Assembly (NCBI GenBank): GCA_021613535.1
Contig: CP075495.1
Span: 7,812,001-7,876,000, forward strand
Direction of reading: 5' to 3'
Length of the DNA: 64,000 nucleotides
Source: Adineta vaga
Lineage: Eukaryota; Rotifera
Below, piece after piece: positions 46,848 through 57,397 of the stretch. A program made the position numbers and the translations under genes. Within the stretch, counting starts at the first letter, position 1. Each line of letters opens with the position of its first letter. The notes beneath the pieces are model-generated. The model was not told the DNA's origin and searched no databases. It saw only the letters and a program-made list of their open reading frames with translations.

Positions 46848-46864
46848 TTTTCTTTTTCATTTAG
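46848..46864 (+). promoter_or_regulatory. 3' splice acceptor upstream of the ZC3H18 ATG
   Basis: TTTTCTTTTTCATTTAG ends at 46864, 12 bases before the ATG. Either a 5'UTR intron or a spliced-leader site. Confidence 0.4.
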
Positions 46865-46875
46865 TTGATAAATTA

Positions 46876-49800
46876 ATGGATGCTGAAAATATCAATGATG
46901 AACAAAATCAAATGTTATCAAAAGAAATCCTTCCAAGTAAGATGCGCATAAAAGAACGTAGTCGTTCTCAAACAACAGAAACTGATATAAATGATCCGGA
47001 AAATTTGGATTATGAAGATATTGATGATAATCATCAAAATAAACAAATAAATCATACAATGAAAAAGAGTAATGAAGAAAATAAATCAGCAATGGATATT
47101 CAAGTAATAATAACGAAACATTTTATTTTATCGTAAAATACAAAAATCTTTTCTTCTTCTTTAGAATGACGACGAAGTGACAGATGTGCAAAAATCCAAT
47201 CCTAGTTCATCATCAAAAACAAATAATCCCGAAACAGCAAGTGATGAAGGAGAATTAGTAAGTCGTCGAATAGTTTCATTCTATTATGTTATAAATAAAT
47301 AAAAATTTATCTTCTTTTAGGATGAGGCCGATTTAGAAGATGGAGAAATTCATGATCCAAGTACATCAAAAAATAAGAGCGAATCTCTTGATGATAAATC
47401 AGAAGAACAAAATCGTAATCAAACAAATATCGATGGACCAATATCACCTTCGACTAAAGTTCATTGTCGTTTTTTTCTTCAAGGTCGTTGTCATTGGGGA
47501 CCTAACTGCAAATATATTCATCCAGCTAATGATTCCATAAAAAGTATGAATTAAATAAGTTCTTCGTGTTTTTTTTCTGATGATTATATATATGTAGATT
47601 CGAGTGGTACAGCTATCGATGGTTTAGCAGCATCAAACAATGATATTTCACCACCAACATCAGCAGGACTTCCCCTTTCACAAACAACAAAGAGTCCATG
47701 GATCTCACCACAAGCAACAGCTTTAGTAAGAAAAAATGCAAGCTTGTTTTTCTTTTCCTATTATTTTATTTAGGCACCTTCATTTTTTCCCAATTCACTT
47801 CTTCGTGGTCAAGCACCACCCATTGGCATTCCTCTCGTACCATCAAGTGGTACAGAATCAGCATGGGAACGTGGATTACGTTCAGCTAAAACAGTTTGTC
47901 TATTTTAGTCTTGTAAATTTGAATCCATTTCCTTTTTTTTTCTTATTTGTCATTAGCTTCGCGAACAATCGATGAGACGTAAACAACAAGATAAAGATTT
48001 TAATGATAAAAAATTTAATTTAACTATTCGTGATGCACTTGATGAAAAAGACGTCGATGATAATTTTGCTAATAAGGATCGGTAAATATGAATTTTGTTT
48101 CTCATTTATAACTACATCTCAGTTTCTTTAGACGATCATCACATGAATACGATCCATCTGGATCAAACTATTCTGATCAACGTAATTATCCTGATCGATA
48201 TCATCCATATATGTATTCAGGTTCATCCGGCAATTCAAATTATAACAATCAATCTCATCGAATGAATAATAATTCTCGACATAATAATTCTTTACCATCA
48301 AATGATCATTTGGATCGTCGATCACGACATTCAGATGACTATGTTGATTCACGAAATGATAATCGAAATCGAAAAGATAAATTACCTACAAAGGATAGGT
48401 AAGATTTTGCTTTTGATTTCTTGAAAATTCCACCTACTTGTTTTCTTCTTCTAGTAAAGCAATGTCTAAACGAGATAATTCATCATCTTATCGACGAAAT
48501 TCATCCCAACAACAGTATGCATCCGGTTCACATCATCATAATAATGATGAACAATTACATCTTAATCCATATAGCAATCGACGAGGAGATGATTGGCATG
48601 ATCCATGGGAAAGGTATTTCACTTTTTCTCTCTAACAGTTTGAGAATCTTGCAAAGAAACACAGTATTAATCATAGTTTTCAACGTTTGATTAGAGCATA
48701 CCACATTCAAAATTTCACACAATTCGAACTACTATTTCTATTCTTTTTTTAGATCAAAAAATCATGGAGGCAGTACTCGTCGTTCATCTGGTGGTGGTCG
48801 TGAACGATCTTATTCACGATCATCTTCATCTTCCAGGTAATTATTTCATCTTGCATACATATTCATTGATTTCTTCTATTAGTTCATCACGATCATCTCG
48901 TTCACGTTCAAAATCGACATCATCATTCAGTCGATCAAGGCAAGTTTCATAGCTTGATATTATTTATTAGCTTCGTGTTATATTTTATTCATTTTGCTTT
49001 TTATTTTCATTTTGATTATACTTTAGATCGAGATCAAGAAGTAGACCAAAACGTCGTTCACCCTCTGTAACACGTGCAACACGACCAACAACCACAACAA
49101 AATCATCCGAGTATTAAAATTTGTTCTTTTATTTGCACAACATAATTACAAAAAACAGGAATATGGATTACTAAATTTGTTTTTGTTTTTAAATAGAATG
49201 GTGAAAAATGGCAATGATAAAAAATCGAATGGAAATAGAAAAACAGTCTCACCATCGACGACAGCAAATAAATTTCTTCCTGGTCGACAAATATCAAGTC
49301 ATATATTGAAAAAAGCAGAAAAAAGTAGTCATAGTAGTCATTCGATCACCAATAATCATTCAAAAGATCCACGTGGAAAAGATTCAGATAATAATAATAA
49401 TACGAAAAAACAAAAGAAAAAGGAAAATATCAGGTAAAAAAGTCTGATTTGATAACAATCCGATTTGATTGATCTCATTGAAATTTAGTCGATCGCATAG
49501 TACGAGTTCATCATCATCATCAGATACTGATACAAATCGTGTCAAACATCGATCATCTAGTTCATCATCGGATAGTTCAAGTTCTGAAAGTGATTCACGT
49601 CCAATAACAAAAACAAAAACAGGTAGGACTTCATTTCAATTCATATTTGTACTTCGAACTTTTTATGTTTAGATTCTGGTGGAACTAAAATATCAGCTGG
49701 TAGTAAAACTCATTCAACAAAATCCATCAATCGATCTGTACCGTCGTCATCAGGTGCTGGTGGCAGTAGTAAAAATTCTACTACAAAATCTAAACCTGAT

Positions 49801-50206
49801 TCTGCAACACGAGAATCATCATCGAATTCAACTAAAGTAAGTAACAATCTTTACTAATGACTTATGAAACTAATAATCTTTTTTTTCTCAAAGAAACGAC
49901 GTGATACTTCATCATCGACGGGTTCAACAAGTACTACAAAGAAAACAAAATTAAATGGTATGTTGATACATATATGTAACATATATATCTGTCAATACTT
50001 TATTTGAATAGATTCTCATAAATCATCAACAGATACAAGCAATGCGGAAAATTCTGATTCTAGTATGTAGATTGATAAAAAGAAAAACAAAACTTACTCT
50101 GTCCTTGTTTTATTCAGATAAAAAGAAAGAAAAACAGAAGATTTTAAAAAAACTACAAGAAGTAGAAAAACTTATAAATCAACGATCAACTAAAACATCA
50201 TCTTGA
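46876..50206 (+). CDS. ZC3H18: ZC3H18-like CCCH zinc-finger / RS protein
   Basis: ZC3H18 (NHN1) links the nuclear cap-binding complex to the exosome and mRNA export. About 17 short exons give about 700 residues. An acidic N-terminus (SDEGELDEADLEDGEIHD) precedes a single CCCH finger, CRFFLQGRCHWGPNCKYIHP (C-x7-C-x5-C-x3-H). Then come SAWERGLRSAKTLREQSMRR and KDFNDKKFNLTI, which correspond to the family's PWERGLRHAKE and EKRFTVTI blocks, and DDWHDPWER, matching its DPWYDPW motif. The remainder is a long RS/Ser/Lys-rich region (SRSSRSRSKSTSSFSRSRSR), and the C-terminal coiled coil is KKLQEVEKLINQR. The finger and WERGL block decide the identification, since RS tails are not diagnostic. Confidence 0.85.
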
Positions 50207-50879
50207 CTTGAATCATTATAAAACAAACTAGACTCTAATTGTAAATTTCTTTTTTTTTTCTTTGCCATTGTTCGAGCCTTTTTCTCTCTTTCTCTGTGTG
50301 TGCGTGTGTATGTATGTATGTCTCCTTTATGTATATGCATATCTGAAAAACAAAACACAAATATATCTGTGTGAATTCATCTCTCTATTCTACATTCATG
50401 TATATATATATACAATGAGTTTCTTCTTGAAATGTGGATTTAGTGTATTCTGTTGTTTGTTGTTGTTCTTTGTTTTTTCTTTCTTTTATGATTTCACATG
50501 GTTATTTTTATGCAATTACAATAGAAGGAGACAAAAAAAGAATGAACGATCGATTTCATGTTCTTTAATTTGATCAACAGAAGATGAAAAGGAAATGAAG
50601 TTGTTATGTTTAGACTTGAATAACTTATGTATGTTCATATCGATGTCTTTTTTTCTCTCATGATTAATAGATAAAAAAATAAACGATGTAAAAGATATGT
50701 TCTTTTGATCTTTCGATGATATAGAACGAAATAAAAAGTCAGTCTCCGGAAAGATATTTATAACAATTCTAAAATAACTTAAAATACTGTTAATTACTTA
50801 TAATCACGACATAACTCAAACAATCATATTTTTGCTTATTAAAGTATGAATAATTTGAATAATGTAACTTATGGCTCGA
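50207..50879. other. ZC3H18 3'UTR and spacer
   Basis: Pyrimidine-rich, with TG/TA runs near 50298-50412. It contains AATAAA-like sequence near 50680. No gene is recognised. Confidence 0.4.
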
Positions 50880-50887
50880 ATTTTCAG
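50880..50887 (+). promoter_or_regulatory. Acceptor abutting the RPL11-like ATG
   Basis: AATTTTCAG ends exactly before the ATG at 50888. A longer frame would start at 50846, but the acceptor and the homology support 50888. Confidence 0.4.
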
Positions 50888-51349
50888 ATGGTTTCATTAA
50901 GAAAGTTATCTCTAAATATTGGTGTTGGTGAATCGGGCGATCGATTAACGCGTGCATCTAAAATCTTAGAAGAACTTACTGGACAAAAGCCATCTGTGGG
51001 TCATGCTGAAAAAACAATTCGTTCATTTGGTATTCGACGTAACGAAGAAATTAGTGTATTTTGTACCGTTCGTGGTTCATTCGCACATGATTTACTTGAA
51101 CGTGCTTTACGAATAAAAGAATATTGTCTACCAGCAAAATGTTTTACTGACGAAGGAACATTTTCTTTTGGTATTGATGAACATATTGATTTAGAAGGAA
51201 TGAAATATGAGCCAAATATTGGAATATTTGGAATGAATTTTGTGGTTGTTTGTGGAAAACCTGGAATAGATAATCGAGTAACAAAAGAAGAAGCGATTGC
51301 ATGGTTTCAAAATACATTCGGTGGAAATGTGACGAAAACGGGGAAATAA
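50888..51349 (+). CDS. RPL11: Divergent ribosomal protein uL5 (RPL11) paralogue
   Basis: A single exon of about 153 residues. Conserved uL5 blocks are present: LRKLSLNIGVGESGDRLTRA, ILEELTGQKP, IRSFGIRRNEEISVFCTVRG, FSFGIDEHIDLEGMKYEPNI, GIFGMNFVVVCGKPG and TKEEAIAWFQNTFGG. RPL11 sits in the 60S central protuberance with 5S rRNA and also binds MDM2 in animals. Compared with canonical RPL11, this copy is strongly diverged at positions that are almost invariant (LSLNIG instead of LCLNIC, SVGHAEKTIRSFG instead of FSKARYTVRSFG) and lacks the basic loop KKRRTGCIGAKH after the GRPG position. It could be a specialised second copy or a retro-derived paralogue under relaxed constraint. The stop is followed after about 100 bp by the next same-strand gene. 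Confidence 0.8.
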   Translation: MVSLRKLSLNIGVGESGDRLTRASKILEELTGQKPSVGHAEKTIRSFGIRRNEEISVFCTVRGSFAHDLLERALRIKEYCLPAKCFTDEGTFSFGIDEHIDLEGMKYEPNIGIFGMNFVVVCGKPGIDNRVTKEEAIAWFQNTFGGNVTKTGK

Positions 51350-51437
51350 CATTCATTCATGTTGTTATTCTTTGTTTTTTCATTTCAATGACATAAACAA
51401 GATATTGAATCTTCTAAGATTAAAAGTAAATTTTGAA

Positions 51438-51448
51438 ATGCATTTTAG
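51438..51448 (+). promoter_or_regulatory. Acceptor upstream of the sucraseferredoxin-like ATG
   Basis: TGCATTTTAG ends at 51448, four bases before the ATG at 51453 and 99 bases after the RPL11-like stop. Candidate trans-splice acceptor. Confidence 0.4.
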
Positions 51449-51452
51449 ATTG

Positions 51453-52805
51453 ATGTTTTTTCGTTCGAAATTTAATCTTTTAAATCTCACTGAGAACTTT
51501 CTTCGACAATGGAAATGCAATTTATCATCGGGTATTGAATATTGATCGAAATTAAGAAAAATTCTATCTTCTTTTCTCGGTTTTGTTTTCGTAGTGACAA
51601 CACGTTTTGATTCATGTACAGGTTGTGAAATTCCTTGTACTAAACATGTTTCCTATCCAATGGAAATTCTTCAAAAGATAGATCAAAGTAGTATGAATAA
51701 TTCTGTAGAAAAATATCGTCGTCATCTATGTATTGCACAATCGATTTCACCTTCTCAATGGCCGAAGGATGTGAAAGATTTACCTGGAGGTTACATAAAA
51801 GAATTAGATCGAATTCTCAAAGCAAAACAAGATACAATTGGTTATTCAGTTAAATTAACATCTGTATTTATAGAGTCAAAAAATTCTACTGAACAAACAT
51901 CAGATTGGTATCTATTTCCTGATCAATTGAAATTGAACAATGTGAATGTAACACAAATGGAACAGGTGATTGACAAATTATTTGTTAAAGATCGATCAAT
52001 AATTCAAATAAAAGAGAAGACAAAAACTATTGCAAATCACCATACTTTGCCCGTGTTTAATGAAGGAATTCAATGTGAAAGATTAAACGGTGTATGGATA
52101 CTGGTTTGCTGTCATTCTCAACGTGATCAAAGATGTGGTAAATGAAATAAGAAAGAAAAATATCGTATTTAAAGTACTCGTAAAATGACATAATAAGAGT
52201 AAATTTGCTCGTTTAGAAACAACCGGAATCTATAAATCAAGATTTTGATTGAAGATTTTTTCTATATAATCAAAGCTGTTGACGTATCTAACAAATTTTG
52301 CTTTCAGGAAATCACTTTTTTTATATGTCAGAAAAGCCTTTTCATTTTTTTATCAAGGTTTCTTCCGAATACTGTTTCATCAAATTTTTCTCTCAGTTTA
52401 CATTGTAAAAATAAACAATCGGTGATGTTTTTTTAGGAATTACTGGACCAATTTTAACTGATGAAATAGAAACATATGTTCGTCATACAAATCAAAGCGA
52501 CACTGTTCATTGTTTAAAAATCAGCCATATTGGTAAGTGAAAACAATCGTTTAAAAATATATACAACTTCTTTCTTTCTGATACGTTTTCGATGTTTCCA
52601 AACACAAGCAGAATCAATAGTATAATGTTTATTTTTAGGTGGACATCGATTTGCGGCTAATGTTATTGTATATCCATCAGGCACGTGGTATGGGCGAGTA
52701 TTAACATGTCATGTTCCATTATTAATCGATGCTTATACTTCATTATCGGATGAATTAAAAGAAAAACTCCAACCACTTTTACGTGGAACGATAGATACTA
52801 GTTAA
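51453..52805 (+). CDS. Sucraseferredoxin-like [2Fe-2S] thioredoxin-fold protein
   Basis: Four exons (51453-51531, 51595-52137, 52437-52532, 52639-52805) splice in frame into about 294 residues. The N-terminus MFFRSKFNLLNL...FLRQWK is basic and amphipathic, suggesting mitochondrial import. It is followed by a Cys cluster, SCTGCEIPCTKH. The C-terminal domain has the hallmark of the Suc-Fer/Apd1 family: VWILVCCHSQRDQRCGITGP (Cys ligands) and KISHIGGHRFAANVIVYPSG-TWYGRV, where the two His of HIGGH are cluster ligands in Apd1-type proteins. These proteins bind an unusual His/Cys-ligated [2Fe-2S] cluster and affect redox-drug sensitivity in yeast. They are common in fungi, plants and bacteria and rare in animals, so horizontal origin is possible. 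The 5' ATG is favoured because it restores frame across the first intron. Confidence 0.75.
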
Positions 52806-54498
52806 AAAAAAGCGTATTAATCTTATTTTTTATGATCTAAATAATATGATAGAATAAAACCTCATGAATAAAAATTACGTTTTTTTCTCGTAAGATTCTG
52901 ACCTAAGAAGAGAAATGTGTATTTTGATGAATTATTTATTAGTATTTCATCGCCCTGTGGCTGATCGATGTCTGTATCATGAGCTTGGCGAATTCAATCA
53001 TTCATAATACATGCTCTCAGATGTGTAATAAAAACGCGAATGTGTCAGAAAGTAGGAACTTTCTGGATCATCTTTTGTACCCAGACAAAAATAAACAACT
53101 ACATCAAAATATCGACTTTGATAACAATTCTAATGACTTTTCTGATAAATCGTTCTTGTTTTCTTCTCTATCTTCGATGTTTGTAAGCAAAGAAAACCGA
53201 AGCCGTACTATTTTATTGATGATTAGTATATCTACATCAATCGAAGCGAAGATTACAATGATTTCCTGCATTTTCTTTTCTTTTCTCTGTATACCAACAT
53301 TTGTATAGCAATAATTGTGTTCACTTAACATCACCTTGATGTATGATTCAATTTCTTCGGTTATTTTTTTATTCTATTTTGTTGTATCAACGTTTTTGTT
53401 CGAGTTCCTATAATCGTCAAAGAACAATACGTACTTGACTGGAAAAAACGAGAAGCAGAAGAAGATGATGAAGAGAAAGAAGAAGAACAACAAAGAATTT
53501 TGCCAAGATGAGAAAAGAGAAGAAATTTGCGTTTCTTCCTTCTTCTTCTTTCTCTTGCTTTTTCCTCAGATTACCTAAATAAAGTCATCAATAGAAATAA
53601 ATCACTACCATAGAACAAAACCCGTGCTTTCAGTTCTTTTCAATTTGTTTTTCAATGGAACTTTCATTGACACTTATCATCACCATATAGAAGTGACAAG
53701 TGTGATCATACACACACATACACACACATTCATTAATTAATCAAGAAGATCAGGTAAATAGATCGTCTTAGTCTATTTGAGTGATTCTCTCAAGGCTTAT
53801 CTTTTATTTGCTGGATAAAAATCTTCTATTTTTCCTCTTTTGTTATTGAAATAATCAATAAGAACTCGTTAGTTAGCCGATTCCATCCACATGTCTCTGC
53901 TTAAGTTGAGTAGACCTACTTGTTAATCTAAACACAACAACACATCAGTGGTTGGTCGTCAAATGAATAAAGTTCGATTATCGACAGATTTTTTCGATTG
54001 TTTCAAATGTTATCAACTGCTTGTAATTATCACGATGTTTCTTCTTTTGATTCTCATATGATGATTTGTGATATTTACTTACCTTCAAAATCTGATTTTT
54101 TACTCCAATTCATGTTTATAGATGCTGAATCATAACAGCAGGAAACAATTGATAGCCCATATTCATGATATTTGTAATTTTGGATTTGCTCTTTATTCTC
54201 CTCTGTAGAAAGCAATCTACTCAAACATATGTAATTCATTCTACTTCACTTCATCCTTTATATCATTTGACTTCTACTCCTTCGATTACTATCTTTGTCT
54301 TTATTCGTTTTATAACAGTTACGCGCATGGTTATTTAGCAAAAAAAGTCTATAAATGGCTAATCTATATGGAATATTCTTAATACAATTATCATGATTGC
54401 TTTCAAGTAGAAGATCATCGTTGAATGAACAAAACAACATCGATCGAAATCGATATGAGAGAAACAGATTGATTATTAACGATAATTAGAAAAACAAA
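52806..54498. other. Intergenic region, no supported gene
   Basis: About 1.7 kb. It contains purine/pyrimidine-rich tracts (GAAGAAGAAGAT near 53450), a CA run near 53710, and one 109-codon frame without family features or splice support. It holds the 3'UTR of the upstream gene and the promoter of the receptor gene. Confidence 0.4.
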
Positions 54499-56782
54499 AT
54501 GTTATTAGGTCAAATCATTTCTTTCTATTTATTATCTCCATTAATTCTTTCAAGTTCAATCGATATCAATTTATCAGTAGAAGAGACACGTTTAATACGT
54601 ATACTTTTAAATGAATCAACATATTTAAAACGAGTTCGTCCAACGAATAAAGTTATTGTAGATATTCGTTTTATTTTCAATCAAATTATATCTATGGTTG
54701 AAAAAGAACAAATTATTGTTACGAATTGTTTTGTCGATCAAAAATGGACAGGTAAAATTTTGAATAATAAAAAGCAAAAACGAAAACGGAATTTTTTTTC
54801 TCCATCTAATTTCAATATACGATTAGATCCTCGTCTTGTATGGAATCCCTTAGATTATAAAAATATTACTTGGATTCGAATGTCAGCTACATCACTCTGG
54901 TAACAAAAAACATCGGTTAAAACACTCAGTTGAAAATTGAAAATTTCTCTTTTAGGTATCCGGATACATTTTTATATAATACAGCTGATAATGCTGGTTT
55001 TCTTCTTCCACAAGATTCACAAAATATGATTGTAAGCTACAATGGAACAGTTTTTTGGCCATTACCTCTCGCACAATTACGTACACGTTGTCGAATGACA
55101 ATTAAACATTTTCCATTCGGTAATTATCTTTTGGTCTATTAACAGAGAGTTTAAGTTCGTAGTTCTTTGTCTGAAGTACACATGATCTTATCATCTATAT
55201 ACATGCATAAATTACAATTAATCAAGAGATTTTCTTCTCTTTTCCTCTTGTTTATGTCATACGATATGAACTGAATAAATCATTAGTCCAAATTTGAAAA
55301 GAAGAATAACATTACAAAATCTAATTAGAAGATTTCTTTCTGTAAAAATGAAAAGGAAATTGTTATTTTTTTCCAATGAACTAAAAATTATTAATGAGAC
55401 ATAAATGTATCGGAAGTAAAGAAACAAAAAAAATCTTTCCAGAATATGTCCAACGAATCTAAACATATTTCTCTCACGTAAATAATATCTATTTAGATGA
55501 ACAAACTTGTGATATGATATTTGGTTCATGGAGTCATACAAGTTCTTTAATACATTATCAATTCTGGGAAAATAAACCTGAATTACCTCAATATACGCCC
55601 AATAATGAATGGAAATTATTAGCTGTTACACAATCACTTAAAACAATTGACTATCCAAATTGGGTGGAACCAGATACATTTTTCGAAGTTAACTTCACTA
55701 TTTTAATTGTACGAAAACCTTTACAAGCTATTTATAATACAGTTGTACCTGCATTAATGTTAACAACTTTAACATTAGTTTCATTTTTTGTAAGTTGAAA
55801 TCAAATACGAAGAAAGAAATGATCATTATAAATTGCTTTTATTTCTCTTCAGATTCCTTTTGCACAAGAAATGCAAATAGGTATTAGTATTATGTTAGCT
55901 TATTCCGTGTTTAGTTTACGTCTCTCCGAAGATGTTCCATCTCAAAGTGATAGTGTACATTTAATAAGTCTTTATTTAACCATATGTATGTTTTTCTCCT
56001 TATCGGCTATGACATGGTTTGCTATCGTAAATAAATTACGTGAGAAAAAACGTTTGCCATATTGGCTTCGTTGGCTGGCACTTGATTATATCTCTTGGAT
56101 TGTCTGTGCAGCAAGTATGCATCGAAAAGCTTCACGGGCTGTTAAACAAGAACAAATGAAAACGTCTCCAATCACGCCATCCACGCCAGTTGCTATTCCA
56201 TTACAACAATTAACAGGAATAGCTCCAACAGAATATTCTGATAGTTATTATTTTGAACGTGATTCTTTATCGGCCGATGCATCACCAAAACTTCCGTTAC
56301 TTGTTCCACGAAGTCCAAGACAATCCAATGCTGAACAAACACATCAACCTATAACTACTACAACAGCAACAACTCAATTCACTACAACTTCAATTCAAGA
56401 TACGTCCTGTCCAAATCCTAATGTATCATCATCCGTATGGATCCCAAAACGTGGAACACATCATCCATTTTCATCATCTTCTAATGGACCATCCAATAAA
56501 AGATGTAGTCATTTATCGAAAGCGTCAACACAATCACGTTCAACAAAATTAATACATAATTACGCTGAAATAAAAAATAAGGAAAGTTTATATGCTATTC
56601 ATATCTATAATCGATTCGTATTTCTCATCTTTTTTCTCACGGTTATTGGTATTAATATCTACACATGGTTTATCTATTCACGAACAGTTCGAACAAAACT
56701 ATTCGATAATCGAACAGTATGGTCATGTTATGATGAATCTAGCCTTTCGATTATTAATTGTACTGATCTAACTGAATACTGA
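54499..56782 (+). CDS. Cys-loop ligand-gated ion channel subunit (nicotinic receptor-like, non-alpha)
   Basis: Four exons (54499-54899, 54956-55119, 55497-55789, 55853-56782) give about 595 residues. There is a signal peptide (LLGQIISFYLLSPLILSSSI) and an extracellular domain with SATSLWYPDTFLYN and the Cys-loop CRMTIKHFPFDEQTC, which is split by a 377-nt intron, long for this window. M1 is AIYNTVVPALMLTTLTLVSF. M2 follows EMQIG (an acidic residue at the cytoplasmic mouth, cation-channel type) as ISIMLAYSVFSLRLSEDVP. M3 is ISLYLTICMFFSLSAMTWFA. A long Ser/Thr-rich cytoplasmic loop precedes M4, FVFLIFFLTVIGINIYTWFI. The loop C region (SLKTIDYPNWVEPD) lacks the vicinal Cys pair of nicotinic alpha subunits, so it is a non-alpha or otherwise unusual subunit. 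The ligand is unknown. Confidence 0.85.
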
Positions 56783-57397
56783 TGTATATAATAGATATTT
56801 TTTAAATAAAATAGAAAAAACTTAGTTTTTTTTCTACCCTTGTTCTATCAATACAAACAGACATGAGATCGAAAGAATGACAGTTGCTTAGATTCTCTTT
56901 TTTTCCACCAAATTGAACCATTAATTAACTGAAAACATCATTGAAAGGATTGATTCTGCATCAACAGAAATGAATCAAGATTAAATTATTGAATCTTTCC
57001 AACTTAATTGTGATTTCTTTAGAAGAATGTCCGGTTTGTTACTTGTACTGAATGGCAACTATGTCTAGAATGTATTTTAAAATATTTCTCTTTTTCTCTT
57101 AATTTATCATTGAAACTCTTTTATCAACAGAGATAATATATACGACTAACCAAGTGTTCGTCCAGAGAACCGCAAAGCAACTTGTAGTTTATATCAAGTA
57201 AACACATTGTTTTTCATTTGTTTGTTATCAATAAAGATGACTATCTTTCACTTTGTCTTTAAGACGTAGGAGAATAAAAATTTAAGCGAAATAAATACAA
57301 CCATGATAACAACAACGGTATATATAAACTAATGTAATATTTCAGTGTTGATTCTTTACATTACATAGTCGTCGCCATCTTCTATTATTCTTCAATA
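56783..57397. other. Intergenic region before the intermediate filament gene
   Basis: AT-rich, about 615 bp. It holds the receptor 3'UTR and the promoter of the next gene, with a TATATAAA-like box near 57320. A short EECPVC-like fragment near 57022 is treated as chance. Confidence 0.4.

Noticed and set aside
52979-53308. 109-codon plus-strand frame
   Set aside because: No signal peptide, domain, splice sites or compositional support, and a large antisense frame overlaps it.
57005-57070. Fragment reading EECPVC after an AG, reminiscent of a RING finger start
   Set aside because: Only one Cys pair, followed by a stop within a few codons; too short to support a pseudogene call.
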